NCBI RefSeq assembly: GCF_000317065.1
Contig: NC_019701.1
Span: 4,412,001-4,476,000 of the forward strand
Direction: 5' to 3'
Source: Pseudanabaena sp. PCC 7367
GTDB lineage: Bacteria > Cyanobacteriota > Cyanobacteriia > Pseudanabaenales > Pseudanabaenaceae
DNA length: 64,000 nucleotides
Shown here: piece after piece, positions 18,151 through 28,216 of the stretch
Position numbering within the stretch: the first letter of the stretch is position 1
Layout: every line of letters begins with the position of its first letter
Notes under the pieces: generated by a model
What the model saw: the letters and a program-made list of their open reading frames with translations, nothing else
Told to the model about the DNA's origin: nothing
Database searches by the model: none
Translations under genes and position numbers: made by a program

Positions 18151-19509
18151 ATGCAATCTGCTAGGACTGGAGATCAAGGCAAGGTAAAAATAGCGCAGCC
18201 TTCCCTAAGTTCAAACCACTCAGCACCAGCAAGTAAACTGACCAGGGTGGGACTAGCTGCTACGGTTTTTTTAGGTGTTTTGGGCTTGCTGCCAGTTCGG
18301 ACAGCACCTAATCCACTGGTCAGTGCAAGCGATCGATCGATCATGATTGGGCAGCCTACCTATGCGATCGCCCCTCCCCGTCAGCCTCAAAAAAACAAAA
18401 ATCAAGTTAAAAGTAAAAGTCCTGATTCAAGCCCTGTCATCAGCAAGACAGACCAGGTCGCTACTACTGCTGAGCATAATCCTGTCCCCAATGAAAATGA
18501 AGCAGGGCAATTGCTGATTAGCATGGGGCTGAGTCTGGTTACCGAAGATACGATCCCTAACCATTATCAAGATTTAATTTCCAGTCAATTACAAATATTC
18601 TGGCAGCGATCGCTTTTGGCCATATCCAGCCTGACCCAGCCTGCCAAGCCAAAATTAGTAATCAATACCACGATCCCAGTGGTTCACAATAGCGTTTTTC
18701 TTAACCAAGCAGTCTATGACTGGGAAATAGGCCGATCGGGTTTTTTGATCCCGATTGCTCAACAAAGCGGCTTATCTGCCAATGCCACAATTACAGTATG
18801 TCGAGTTTATGGCAGTTGTCGCCGTATGAATGGCGATCGGCTGATGCCAGATCCAGCCAGCCTGATCAAAGTACCAGTGGCTGTAGCCCTGATGCAAAAG
18901 CTAAATGAGCAGAATATTGGCCTGAGCACCAAAATCAAGGTTGATGCTGGCAACTTCACCGAAGATCGCCTGGGTACAATTTCTTATGGGCAGGAATATA
19001 CCCTGCATACCCTGCTAACCGAAATGATCGCCAGCAGTAGTAATATTGCCACCAATCAATTAATTGACTATCTCGGCAGTGATTATATTAACCAGGTGTT
19101 GCAGCAGCGGGGGTTTGCTGATTCGGAAGTTAACTTCAAACTGATGGGCGATCAGATTATGCCAGCCAATCCTGGCAAAAGTCGCAATCAGCTAACCAGC
19201 GATGAACTAACCCAGATGATGGTGCAAATCTATCGCCAAGAACATGCTGGCGATCGGGTGTTGGCTAAGTCATTACGGCTGCAACGCGATCGTGCCTTGG
19301 GCTTTGATGGCGTAAAAAAAGCAAAGGCGGCGCGTTGGGTGGGTGAAAAAACTGGCCAAACCTCAAAGGCACTGGGCACTACGGTGGCATTGGAGGTAAA
19401 GGGTAGGCCCTATGTAATCACGGTGGTGGACAGTACTGGTAGTGATGCGGCAATTAGCCAATGTGTGACGTTGATTGCTAATCACATCGCCGATCGGGGG
19501 CATTTATAG
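18151..19509 (+). CDS. Class A beta-lactamase-fold serine hydrolase
   Basis: The protein has the fold of class A beta-lactamases. The nucleophile motif SxxK is SLIK in DPASLIKVPVAVALMQKL (about residue 240), SSSN is the SDN-like motif near 300, and KTG appears in GEKTGQTSKALGT near 408. An N-terminal hydrophobic segment (LAATVFLGVLGLLPV) anchors or exports it. A Pro/Ser/Lys-rich linker covers about 65-115. At 452 residues it is longer than true beta-lactamases (about 290), with an extra N-terminal region. SSSN in place of SDN and the linker suggest a cell-wall-related hydrolase at least as much as an antibiotic-degrading enzyme. ATG 18151 is chosen over TTG 18148. Confidence 0.85.
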   Translation: MQSARTGDQGKVKIAQPSLSSNHSAPASKLTRVGLAATVFLGVLGLLPVRTAPNPLVSASDRSIMIGQPTYAIAPPRQPQKNKNQVKSKSPDSSPVISKTDQVATTAEHNPVPNENEAGQLLISMGLSLVTEDTIPNHYQDLISSQLQIFWQRSLLAISSLTQPAKPKLVINTTIPVVHNSVFLNQAVYDWEIGRSGFLIPIAQQSGLSANATITVCRVYGSCRRMNGDRLMPDPASLIKVPVAVALMQKLNEQNIGLSTKIKVDAGNFTEDRLGTISYGQEYTLHTLLTEMIASSSNIATNQLIDYLGSDYINQVLQQRGFADSEVNFKLMGDQIMPANPGKSRNQLTSDELTQMMVQIYRQEHAGDRVLAKSLRLQRDRALGFDGVKKAKAARWVGEKTGQTSKALGTTVALEVKGRPYVITVVDSTGSDAAISQCVTLIANHIADRGHL

Positions 19510-19546
19510 TTTAGCTAAATTGAATTAAATAATAAACAAGCTCAAG

Positions 19547-20332
19547 CTATTCATTCTTTCGCTGCCATGTGCTTACGTCCATCCCATCTGGCGCAATATG
19601 ACTAAAGCCCTTTCTCCAGATTTCATCTAAAGCTTGAGCATAAAGTTCACTGACGGTTTTACCTGGTTGAGGAATATCATGTGACTCTATACAAGAAAAA
19701 GTCAACATATTTGGAGACATAATTACTGGGAACAACCCATCTCTTCCGTCCCATGAAGTATACAAACCAATTCCGAAATGTCGACTACCTTTTGGAGATC
19801 TTGCCATAGAAGGATATATTTCAAAAGAGCATGACTCTGTACTATAGGAAGAATTACCTAAAAATATTGTGCGATCATTATAGATTACTCCTTGCATCAA
19901 ATATTCTCCAGGTTCATTATTTTTGTCATAAGTTTGAAGTTTGGAATGAAGTTTACCAGGTGTTAAGGTATTGGAAAAATCTACAGTTCCATACTTCCAA
20001 ACTATTTCTCCATCTATCTTTGTAACCCAGTAACAGTGCCATTTCCTTCTAAGGATCTGAATATTCTTTTCATTGGTATCAGATAAAAGCCTGGATTCCA
20101 CGCTGTTTTTGATAAGCTCTAAAATTGATTCATAAGTTTCGTTGGCATCAGTTCTCGCTACTATCCCACCAATCGAAGCTCCAAACACAGCGCCACCAAT
20201 TGCAGAATAGATCTGATTGCCCGTATTTTGGCCAGCTAGAATAAAAGCAATTCCAGCACCTGAAGATATGGCTAAAGCAAGGTTCTTTTTAAACCATTTA
20301 TTAAAACTATGTATTGAGCTTTCGCTAATCAT
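19547..20332 (-). CDS. AT-rich hypothetical membrane-associated protein coupled to trpC
   Basis: I do not recognise this 261-residue protein. Residues about 17-60 hold two glycine-rich hydrophobic segments (LALAISSGAGIAFILAG and IYSAIGGAVFGASIGGIVA) like a glycine zipper. The rest is soluble and beta-rich, with several aromatic-Gly motifs (KWHCYWVTKIDGEIVWKYG, FGIGLYTSWDGRDGLFPV). Its start codon overlaps the trpC stop in an ATGA (20329-20332), so the two should be cotranscribed and translationally coupled. It is clearly more AT-rich than trpC and contains no GCGATCGC, suggesting acquisition by transfer. It converges on the beta-lactamase-fold gene. No link to tryptophan synthesis can be seen. 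Confidence 0.7.
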   Translation of the reverse strand: MISESSIHSFNKWFKKNLALAISSGAGIAFILAGQNTGNQIYSAIGGAVFGASIGGIVARTDANETYESILELIKNSVESRLLSDTNEKNIQILRRKWHCYWVTKIDGEIVWKYGTVDFSNTLTPGKLHSKLQTYDKNNEPGEYLMQGVIYNDRTIFLGNSSYSTESCSFEIYPSMARSPKGSRHFGIGLYTSWDGRDGLFPVIMSPNMLTFSCIESHDIPQPGKTVSELYAQALDEIWRKGFSHIAPDGMDVSTWQRKNE

Positions 20333-21213
20333 TTATTGATCAAATCTTTAACTGCCTGCTCTAAATCTGATTGCTTAATCAACGACTCACCCACCAACAC
20401 TGCACCAGCACCACAATCGCGCACATACTTTAAATCCGCGTTGGTATAAATCCCCGACTCGCTCACCCACAGGATCTGGGATTTAACTGCGGACTCTACT
20501 TCGGCTAGTAGTAATTCTGTTTGTTTGATGTCTACCGTAAAGGTTTGCAGATCGCGGTTATTGATTCCCACCAATGCCAGATCGGGCAACTTTAAAACCC
20601 GCTGTAGTTCCGCTGAGTTATGGACTTCGATCAGGGCGATCATCCCCAGCGATCGAATCAGTGTTTGGAAATCAGCCAGATCACGATCGCTCAAAATTGC
20701 GGCGATCAACAACACCGCATCCGCCCCATTCAAACGCGCCAGATAAATTTGATAGGGGTCGATAATAAATTCTTTGCAAAGCAATGGCAGATCAACCGCA
20801 TTCCGAATCAGGCGCAAATTATTAAAGCTACCCTGAAAAAACTCCGCATCGGTGAGCACTGACATGCAACTAGCACCACCAGCGGCATAGCCCTGGGCGA
20901 TCGCAGCGGGATCAAAATTAGGGCGCAACAGGCCACGACTAGGTGAAGCTTTTTTGGCCTCTGCAATCAGGGCTGGCTTAGTGGGGCTCTGGCGTAGTGC
21001 TGCTACAAAATCCCTGGTCGGCAATTCATTTTGATGAGCAATTAGCTTAGCTTTAATTTGGGCGATCGGCAATTGCGCATACATTTGCGCCACTTCTCGC
21101 TCTTTATGCCAAACTATTTTCTCTAGGATGTTGGCTGGCGTAGAATCAGCGCTAGCGATCTCATAAGCGTTTTGATTACAGGCTTGATTGGGGTTGAGGC
21201 GGCGGACACGCAT
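20329..21213 (-). CDS. trpC: Indole-3-glycerol phosphate synthase
   Basis: TrpC closes the indole ring in tryptophan synthesis, converting CdRP to indole-3-glycerol phosphate. The TIM-barrel enzyme has 294 residues, normal for cyanobacterial forms with a short N-terminal extension. Visible motifs are IVWHKEREV, LIAEAKKASPSRGLL (catalytic lysine), SVLTDAEFFQGS, LLCKEFIIDPYQIYLAR (catalytic Lys), ALVGINNRDLQTF and VSESGIYTNADL with the phosphate-binding GAVLVGESL near the end. It is followed by an overlapping AT-rich gene on the same strand. Confidence 0.97.
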   Translation of the reverse strand: MRVRRLNPNQACNQNAYEIASADSTPANILEKIVWHKEREVAQMYAQLPIAQIKAKLIAHQNELPTRDFVAALRQSPTKPALIAEAKKASPSRGLLRPNFDPAAIAQGYAAGGASCMSVLTDAEFFQGSFNNLRLIRNAVDLPLLCKEFIIDPYQIYLARLNGADAVLLIAAILSDRDLADFQTLIRSLGMIALIEVHNSAELQRVLKLPDLALVGINNRDLQTFTVDIKQTELLLAEVESAVKSQILWVSESGIYTNADLKYVRDCGAGAVLVGESLIKQSDLEQAVKDLINK

Positions 21214-21384
21214 GATTTAATTAATAATTAGATTTAATCTAAGATTACTAAACAAAATAACAAAATCAATCAAGCCCTTGCTAAAACCAAATTTGGGTAA
21301 AGTAAACCACAAACTCAACCGTTATTTTAAACACTTAATAAGCACTTAAATTTTAAGCATTTGGGCATGAAGTCTAATATTTAG

Positions 21385-21675
21385 TTAGTTATAGCTCAGC
21401 ATCGTTAGCAAGCCCTGTTGCCCCAGCAAAATTTCGCGCAGCAAGCTGAATATCCCCACCCAGATCACCGGGGTAATATCCACGCCACCGATCGGCGGCA
21501 CCAGTTTCCGTAGCAGCGCTAAAAATGGTTCCGTGGGGATCGCCACGATGTTATAGGGAAATTGCTCCATTTGCGCTTGGGGATACCAGGTCAATACGAT
21601 CCGCACCACAAACAAGAAGATTGCTAGACCGAGGAAAATATTTAAACCCAAACTGCCGATCGCCAGACTATCCAA
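21385..21675 (-). CDS. YggT family membrane protein
   Basis: A 96-residue protein with two hydrophobic helices, LGLNIFLGLAIFLFVVRIVLTWY and the region around ITPVIWVGIFSLLREILLG. Between them are the family features RxxLTWYPQ and PTEPFLALLRKLVPPIGGVDITPV. YggT proteins are linked to osmotic tolerance, cell division and, in cyanobacteria and plastids (YCF19/CCB3), to nucleoid or cytochrome b6f biogenesis. The length is normal. It appears monocistronic. Confidence 0.92.
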   Translation of the reverse strand: MDSLAIGSLGLNIFLGLAIFLFVVRIVLTWYPQAQMEQFPYNIVAIPTEPFLALLRKLVPPIGGVDITPVIWVGIFSLLREILLGQQGLLTMLSYN

Positions 21676-21988
21676 AATAATTAACCGTATCTAATTTGCA
21701 AACTTTAAATTAAAACCTCGATCGCTCTTCGCTAACTTGTCGGGTTTGTTGTCAAGAACGAGTCTTTTGGTGAAGATGAACAAAAACGTCTTAGAGAGCT
21801 GAAATAAAGAACTAAAAGGCTAGAAGTAGCCGCTTAAAATTACTAATGGATTAAGGCCAATCCCCCCAGAGAATTCTCAACCATTTCGATCTAAAGCATT
21901 TCTAATTTCTATACTTAAGCATTCACAGCATTCATATTTAAATGTTATGGCTATTAGTTGTACTTGTGTACTTAGACGCTCTAGACAA
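21676..21988. other. Spacer downstream of the small hypothetical gene
   Basis: No supported gene. Short open frames in this stretch have no recognisable features. Confidence 0.35.
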
Positions 21989-22177
21989 TTAGTCCGAATT
22001 TTTGAAGATCGTAAGAACCGGCAGGCAAGCACCAATGCAGGATGCGATCGCTGCAACTCCACCAAAAATGTGGGGTGCTTGAAAGTAGTTGACGATCTCG
22101 TCGGATGCCAACGGCAACGTTAGCAACAGGACACATGATACGCCGACACGAGGCAGAAGTGATTTAATCATAGTCAT
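21989..22177 (-). CDS. Possible small membrane protein
   Basis: A 62-codon frame encodes two hydrophobic stretches (VGVSCVLLLTLPLA and IFGGVAAIASCIGACLPVLTIF) separated by a polar segment. It starts ATGACTATGATT with no evident Shine-Dalgarno sequence. It could be a genuine small inner-membrane or exported protein, or a chance frame. No homologue is known to me. Confidence 0.3.
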   Translation of the reverse strand: MTMIKSLLPRVGVSCVLLLTLPLASDEIVNYFQAPHIFGGVAAIASCIGACLPVLTIFKNSD

Positions 22178-22282
22178 AGCTAAAATGAATCAAACCCAAC
22201 AAGGGATATTTGACCATATCTCAAGCATTTAGGTTAATGCTGGCAAAGCCAATCTGTCCTCAGGGTGATTTTCCCCGTTGCT

Positions 22283-22304
22283 ATTTACTAATTATTTACT
22301 AATT
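22283..22304. repeat. 11-bp perfect tandem duplication
   Basis: ATTTACTAATT occurs twice head to tail. Confidence 0.9.
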
Positions 22305-22339
22305 AAGTATTTGTCAGTGGTCTTTAATGCAGGCTCTGT

Positions 22340-22361
22340 AAGGCATAAATAAGGCATAAAT
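22340..22361. repeat. 11-bp perfect tandem duplication
   Basis: AAGGCATAAAT occurs twice head to tail, 36 bp after another 11-bp duplication. Confidence 0.9.
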
Positions 22362-23562
22362 ACTTACACTAGTGCCGATTTTGTATTCTAATCTGCTAAT
22401 CAGGTCACGAGCAAGTGGAGCTACCTATCTCTTAATATTGTTTTTATACCTATTTGTGTGGTTATAGCGTGCAAAAGCAGTCTTTTGAATGAATAAGTTG
22501 TGATCGCTAAGCCAAACCCTGAAAAACGCCATCGATCGGCTCAGATATTTAACCTTAAAATTTAACATCTCCAACTTCTTGTAAACACCGCTTTGCTGAA
22601 ATTATTGGATGTCCAAAATCTTGACTAGACTCTATATGTGTCATTGATTACAGCAATGGGCAATCTTAAATGTATGACTTGAGAAGTAAGTTAACCCTGA
22701 ATTTAGGATCTAAATCAAAAGCAACTAGCCCTGTCAATTTATTTCTAAATTTGCGCATGAAGTGAAATTATTGGTGGCAAAAAAAAATAAGCAGCTTATC
22801 GATCGGCTCAAACTTAATATTTCGCAGTGAAAAGTTATATTCCTGTAATTTAAGCCAAAGCAACTCCTTCCAAAAAAAATAAAATATTCATTATTTAAAC
22901 GGTTTTGGACTAAAAAAAAAGAATTAAACTTAGTCTCGTTGCTATCAACTCTATCTTTTGCCCGATCGACCTGTGGTTCCTACTCTCCCTCTGGACTATG
23001 CACAAAGAGGTATTTTACCTGGTGTGGCTTTGCACTACGGTACTGTTTGATGGTGATTAGCGTCTTGATTTAGCTCTGGAAGATTGCTAATTCATTCAGC
23101 AACGCAATCAGGATTGTCGGTGATTGACCTTTAAATTGACCGATTGAATATGAGGGATTGTCATCTAGATGTCTATCCGCTCTGATCCGATCGGTATCTA
23201 TCATAATTTCCTAGTGGACTAGTAGATAGATGATTAGAATTGATCTTAGGGGTTCAGCTTACAAAGCCAAATTCTCGATCGGGTAATAAGGTAATAATTG
23301 GTCAAAATTAAATCGACTGATTACTGGGATCATAAAAGATTACCATCAGAACTTTTTGGACTAGCTTAATCCGGTAGTCCTGCGCATGTAATACTTTTTA
23401 GCCATATGATCGAAAATAGCGCAAACGTCCTATGTCGAAGCTCTTTCCTTCTATAGCACTATCCTTAAATCCTTCACAATTAACTTGACCAAGCGCAGTG
23501 ATAGTAATCTCAAAAAGCAATTAGCATATTTTTAGTATTAAGAGCAAAACCGCGAATAAATA

Positions 23563-26217
23563 ATGCAGCCGTCCGATCCAAACAAATTTACAGAAAAAGC
23601 CTGGGAAGCGATCGTTAAATCGCAAGATGTGGCCAGACGTGCCCAGCATCAGCAGCTAGAGTCGGAGCACATGTTGATCTCGCTGCTAGAGCAAAGAGGC
23701 TTGGCCACAGAAATATTAACTGCTCTATCGGTGCCGATCGCCCGGCTGATTAAGCAAGCTGAAGATTTTTTGCGCCAACAACCCCGTGTAGCCAACATCG
23801 AGCAATTATATTTGGGGCGGAGTATTGAAACCTGGCTCGATCGTGCCGATCAATCCCGTCAACAATTTGGTGATGAATTTATTTCGGTTGAGCATTTGCT
23901 GCTTGCCTGGCTCGATGACGATCGCTTTGGTCGCCGCCTCAGTCGTAGTTTGAATCTAGATCAAGAGACCGTCGAAGCAGTAATCAAGCAGATGCGGGGT
24001 AATCAAACCGTCTCTGACCAAAACCCCGAAGCCAAATATGCCGCGCTCGAAAAATTTGGCCGCGATCTCACTGCCCAAGCCGAAGAAGGCAAGCTCGACC
24101 CGGTAATTGGCCGTGATGATGAGATCAGGCGGGTGATTCAGGTGCTTTCTCGCCGGACTAAAAATAATCCGGTTTTAATTGGTGAGCCAGGAGTCGGTAA
24201 AACGGCGATCGCCGAAGGTCTGGCACAGCGGATCATTCGTGGTGATGTACCCGAATCGCTCAAAAACCGTACCCTGTTTAGCCTGGATATGGGCGCATTG
24301 ATCGCTGGCGCTAAGTATCGCGGTGAGTTTGAAGATCGGCTCAAGGCGGTGCTCAAGGAAGTTATTACCTCTGAGGGGCAGATTGTGCTGTTCATCGACG
24401 AATTACATACAGTGGTGGGGGCAGGAGCTACCCAGGGATCGATGGATGCGGGTAATTTGCTCAAGCCTTTGCTAGCCAGAGGTGAACTGCGTTGTATTGG
24501 TGCAACCACCCTGGATGAATATCGCAAGCACATTGAAAAAGATCCGGCTCTGGAGCGGAGATTCCAGCAAATTGTGGTCGATCAACCCACCGTTGAAGAT
24601 ACGATCTCGATTTTACGGGGTTTAAATGAGCGCTATGAAGTGCATCATGGCGTTAATATTTCCGACTCCGCCCTGGTGGCAGCGGCAGTGTTATCCAATC
24701 GCTATATTAGCGATCGCTTTCTGCCAGACAAAGCGATTGATCTGGTGGATGAAGCGGCAGCCAAGCTCAAAATGGAAATTACCTCCAAACCGATCGAACT
24801 GGATGAAATCGATCGCCGTCTGATGCAATTGCAAATGGAGCGCTTGTCGCTCAAAAAAGAAGAAACCGATGCGATCGCCTCCCTCGATCGGGTCGAAGAA
24901 GGGGGCAAGATATCTTATAAAAATAAAAGTGCCCAGGCCACCCTGGAGCGCTTGGAGCGGATTAATGAAGAGATTACTAGTTTACAAGTTAAGCAAACGG
25001 AATTAAGTAAGCGTTGGCAGGGCGAAAAGGAAACGATCGACAATTTGCAAAACCTGAAGGAGCAGATCGATCATATTAAGCTGCAAATTGAGCAGGCCGA
25101 ACGCGATTATGACCTCAGTTCAGCGGCAGAACTGAAATATGGCAAGTTAACCGATCTCGAAAAGCAACTGGACGAAGCGGAGCTAGAGCTAAGCAAGGCG
25201 AGATCCGATGGCTATAGCCTTTTCCGCGAACAGGTCAGCGAAGATGATATTGCTGAGATCGTGGCCAAATGGACGGGGATTCCGGTTAAGAGCCTATTAG
25301 AATCAGAACGCCAGAAATTGCTCAAGCTAGAATCACACCTCCATGAACGGGTGATTGGCCAAGAGGAGGCAGTGGAATCAGTCTCAGCGGCGATCCGCCG
25401 TGCCAGAGCAGGCATGAAAGATCCCAATCGACCGATCGGCTCGTTTTTGTTTCTGGGCCCGACTGGAGTTGGTAAAACTGAGCTGGCCAGAGCCCTGGCG
25501 CAATTTCTGTTTGATACCGAAGATGCGATCGTGCGACTGGACATGTCTGAATATATGGAGAAGCACTCGGTATCTCGTTTAATTGGTGCGCCACCAGGTT
25601 ATGTGGGCTATGAAGAAGGGGGGCAATTTTCTGAGGCCGTCCGCCGCCATCCCTATTGTGTGGTGCTGTTTGATGAGGTGGAAAAAGCCCATCCCGATGT
25701 GTTTAATATTTTGCTGCAAGTGCTGGATGATGGCCGGATCACCGATAGCCAGGGCAGGCTGATCGATTGCAAAAATACTGTGATCATTATGACCAGTAAT
25801 ATTGGCAGCGATCATATTTTAGAAGTTGCTGGCGACGACGATCGCTATGAGGAAATGCAAACCCTGGTGATGACAGCGTTGCGCAAGCGGTTTCGCCCCG
25901 AATTCCTGAATCGGATCGATGACACAATTATTTTCCATGCCTTGCTCAAGTCAGAAATCAGGTCGATCGCTGATCTGCAAATCCAGCGTCTGGAGTCGCG
26001 TTTAGCCGATCAAAAAATCAGTTTTGTAATCACACCAGAAGCCCTGGATTATATTGCCCTAGCTGGCTATGATCCTGTGTTTGGTGCCAGGCCGTTGCGT
26101 CGAGCAATTCAGCGCGAAATCGAAAACCCGATCGCCACTAAAATCCTGGAGGGTGCTTTTCCACCAGGACACCAGATCAAGATCGCAGTTGAAGACGATT
26201 GTTTAACTTTTAAATAG
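23563..26217 (+). CDS. clpB: ATP-dependent disaggregase ClpB
   Basis: ClpB is a hexameric AAA+ chaperone that threads aggregated proteins through its pore, working with DnaK. The 884 residues contain an N domain ([30 protein letters not shown]), NBD1 with Walker [10 protein letters not shown] (about 208) and pore motif [11 protein letters not shown], the coiled-coil M domain (about 410-540, with [12 protein letters not shown]) that separates ClpB from ClpA/C, and NBD2 with Walker [10 protein letters not shown] (about 635) and pore motif GYVGYEEGG. No ClpP-binding IGF loop is evident, fitting a disaggregase. Cyanobacteria usually have two clpB genes; which one this is cannot be told from the window. 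It is preceded by an unusually long spacer. Confidence 0.97.
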   Translation: MQPSDPNKFTEKAWEAIVKSQDVARRAQHQQLESEHMLISLLEQRGLATEILTALSVPIARLIKQAEDFLRQQPRVANIEQLYLGRSIETWLDRADQSRQQFGDEFISVEHLLLAWLDDDRFGRRLSRSLNLDQETVEAVIKQMRGNQTVSDQNPEAKYAALEKFGRDLTAQAEEGKLDPVIGRDDEIRRVIQVLSRRTKNNPVLIGEPGVGKTAIAEGLAQRIIRGDVPESLKNRTLFSLDMGALIAGAKYRGEFEDRLKAVLKEVITSEGQIVLFIDELHTVVGAGATQGSMDAGNLLKPLLARGELRCIGATTLDEYRKHIEKDPALERRFQQIVVDQPTVEDTISILRGLNERYEVHHGVNISDSALVAAAVLSNRYISDRFLPDKAIDLVDEAAAKLKMEITSKPIELDEIDRRLMQLQMERLSLKKEETDAIASLDRVEEGGKISYKNKSAQATLERLERINEEITSLQVKQTELSKRWQGEKETIDNLQNLKEQIDHIKLQIEQAERDYDLSSAAELKYGKLTDLEKQLDEAELELSKARSDGYSLFREQVSEDDIAEIVAKWTGIPVKSLLESERQKLLKLESHLHERVIGQEEAVESVSAAIRRARAGMKDPNRPIGSFLFLGPTGVGKTELARALAQFLFDTEDAIVRLDMSEYMEKHSVSRLIGAPPGYVGYEEGGQFSEAVRRHPYCVVLFDEVEKAHPDVFNILLQVLDDGRITDSQGRLIDCKNTVIIMTSNIGSDHILEVAGDDDRYEEMQTLVMTALRKRFRPEFLNRIDDTIIFHALLKSEIRSIADLQIQRLESRLADQKISFVITPEALDYIALAGYDPVFGARPLRRAIQREIENPIATKILEGAFPPGHQIKIAVEDDCLTFK

Positions 26218-26440
26218 CCTACTGTGCATATACATCAAAATGAGGACAACCAGGTGCTTCGCCTGATTTTCTTGGATATTATTAATGTGATTTAAGTTAG
26301 CGAACTTAAATTTTGTTTTGGCCATAAGCTCAAGAGCAGAGTCTCGCAATTGCCATCAATAACTGCTAAGTCTGGCATTTACCAAATAAGCTCAAAATCG
26401 AGTAGACTGGCGATTGATTGTATTCCTCCATATTTCCACA

Positions 26441-26450
26441 AGGGGAGGTG
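26441..26450 (+). promoter_or_regulatory. Strong ribosome binding site for a TTG start
   Basis: AGGGGAGGTG lies 7 nt before the TTG at 26458. Its strength supports the rare start codon of the DUF389 gene. Confidence 0.7.
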
Positions 26451-26457
26451 AAAGGGC

Positions 26458-28191
26458 TTGTACAAAAAACCACGTCGCTATCGGGTACGCCGGGTACGCC
26501 CCAAGAAGACTCCAGGCAGCCGCGTTCCCAAAGATATGGTCGAGCAACTGGTCAATGACTTATTAGCCGAGTCAACCCTAGACCAGGGTTATATTGCTTT
26601 GATCTTTGGTTCCTGTGCGCTGGCCACCTTTGGCCTGCTTTCCAACAGTGCCGCCGTAATTATTGGTGCAATGATCGTTGCCCCGTTGATGTTGCCAATC
26701 CGTGGCATTGCCTTTGGTGCTCTAGAAGGCGAAGGTAAGCTCTTGCGTGAGGGATTAAAAGCACTGATCGTTGGTATTGTTGTGGCGATCGCCCTGGCTT
26801 GCTTGATTAGTTTATCGGTCGGTTTGCCCACCTATGGTAGTGAGGTTTGGGCAAGATCCAGCCCTACTTTGTTAGATCTAGGTGTAGCGGTGGTGGCTGG
26901 TGGGATTAGTGGCTATGCCAAAGTACAACCTAAAATTTCCAGTGCTGTTGCTGGTACTGCGATCGCCGTTGCCCTGATGCCACCTGTATGTGTGATTGGG
27001 CTAGGTTTGGCTCAGGGTGATTGGGAACTCAGCCAAGGCGCAACCTTGCTGTTTTGCACCAATTTATTTGGGATTACTTTGTCCTGTATGCTCACTTTTT
27101 TGGCGGCTGGCTACACCCCACTGTCACGGGCAAGACGGGCGATCGCCTTTGCCACTGCTTCTACTGCCGTATTGTTGTTCCCCCTGCTGGGTAGCCTGTT
27201 GCAATTGATTACCCAATCGCGGCTGGAAAAAAGTGTGCAAAATGCTCTGCAAAACCGCACGATCACCTTTGAACGCGCGCAAATTATTGAAAGTGATGTT
27301 AACTGGCTGGCTAATCCACCGGAGGTACTATTAATCGTTAGCAGCGCCGTTGAAATCACACCAAAACAGGTAAGGCTCTTGGAAACTTTCATTGAGCAGG
27401 AAATGGGTAGACCATTCCGCTTGGTCTTAGAGCTTAGCCAGGTGCGACGGGTGGAACGGGAACCAGTGGCACGCTTGATTAGCATCCCAACCTATCATTT
27501 CTGGGAGGCAATTAGTGGCAATCAACTCAGCAACTATGCCTCTGAGCTCCCCCGTTTTGTGTCGTCTAATTTTGAACTGGAGCGATCGCAAGTTCTGGCA
27601 ACAGAAGTTGATTGGCAAGCGGAGCCACCTCAACTTAAATTGATTATTAATGCTAGTAAACCTGTTACCGCAGCGGAGCGATCGGAACTTGAACAAATCT
27701 ATACCCAGGCCATGGACGAGCTATTTGAACTGAGCTTTGAGGTGCAAAGGCCAGAATTATCTAGCTCAGGCTCTAATCGATCTATTCTGGTGCGAGGCTT
27801 TAATTTTGATCAGGTTAGACAAAAAGCAGATCTGGAAGCAAAACTATATACCAGTTTTAGAGAGTTAGAACTACTGCTATCACAGGGGCAATTAATTAAC
27901 AGTCAAATTGATTGGTCGGAACTCAGGCCAAGGGTTTTACTAACTGTTGATCTAGCTGAGCCAATTACAGAGCGGCAATCTCGACTCTATCAGGATTTTA
28001 TTTTCCGCAAAGCTAAACGCCCTATTAATCTAGAAATAGAAAATGTAGCCAGGCCTGTCGATGGCGATCGCCCTGGTGATAATAATAATGATGTGGGCGA
28101 GACTGTGGGTGATTTTTTGCCCCCCAATGATAACTTGGTCAACCCTGCCCCAGATTCCGTGCCTACCGATCCCGCTGTTCCAGATAACTAA
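26458..28191 (+). CDS. DUF389 membrane protein with extended C-terminal repeats
   Basis: The DUF389 hydrophobic domain occupies about residues 30-260: LLAESTLDQGYIALIFGSCALATFGLLSNSAAVIIGAMIVAPLMLPIRGIAFG, then several more membrane helices up to LLFPLLGSLLQLI. The function of DUF389 is not established. The C-terminal half (about 270-540) is soluble and contains three repeats of a pattern that ends in W followed by P and a hydrophobic strand (SDVNWLANPPEVLLIV, TEVDWQAEPPQLKLII, SQIDWSELRPRVLLTV), each followed by a helix with Q/ER. The last 35 residues are Asp/Asn/Pro-rich. The start is TTG with a strong Shine-Dalgarno sequence. tsaE follows after 25 nt and may be cotranscribed. Confidence 0.9.
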   Translation: MYKKPRRYRVRRVRPKKTPGSRVPKDMVEQLVNDLLAESTLDQGYIALIFGSCALATFGLLSNSAAVIIGAMIVAPLMLPIRGIAFGALEGEGKLLREGLKALIVGIVVAIALACLISLSVGLPTYGSEVWARSSPTLLDLGVAVVAGGISGYAKVQPKISSAVAGTAIAVALMPPVCVIGLGLAQGDWELSQGATLLFCTNLFGITLSCMLTFLAAGYTPLSRARRAIAFATASTAVLLFPLLGSLLQLITQSRLEKSVQNALQNRTITFERAQIIESDVNWLANPPEVLLIVSSAVEITPKQVRLLETFIEQEMGRPFRLVLELSQVRRVEREPVARLISIPTYHFWEAISGNQLSNYASELPRFVSSNFELERSQVLATEVDWQAEPPQLKLIINASKPVTAAERSELEQIYTQAMDELFELSFEVQRPELSSSGSNRSILVRGFNFDQVRQKADLEAKLYTSFRELELLLSQGQLINSQIDWSELRPRVLLTVDLAEPITERQSRLYQDFIFRKAKRPINLEIENVARPVDGDRPGDNNNDVGETVGDFLPPNDNLVNPAPDSVPTDPAVPDN

Positions 28192-28216
28192 ACTAATCTT
28201 AGCGTCAACTTGAGTT

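Larger units (their letters stand above)
22178..23562. other. 1.4-kb spacer upstream of clpB
   Basis: No protein-coding gene is evident. It contains two 11-bp tandem duplications (22283-22304 and 22340-22361), A-rich tracts near 22875-22925, and a more GC-balanced island about 22960-23130 that could encode a small RNA. I found no CIRCE element (TTAGCACTC inverted repeat) ahead of clpB. Confidence 0.4.
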
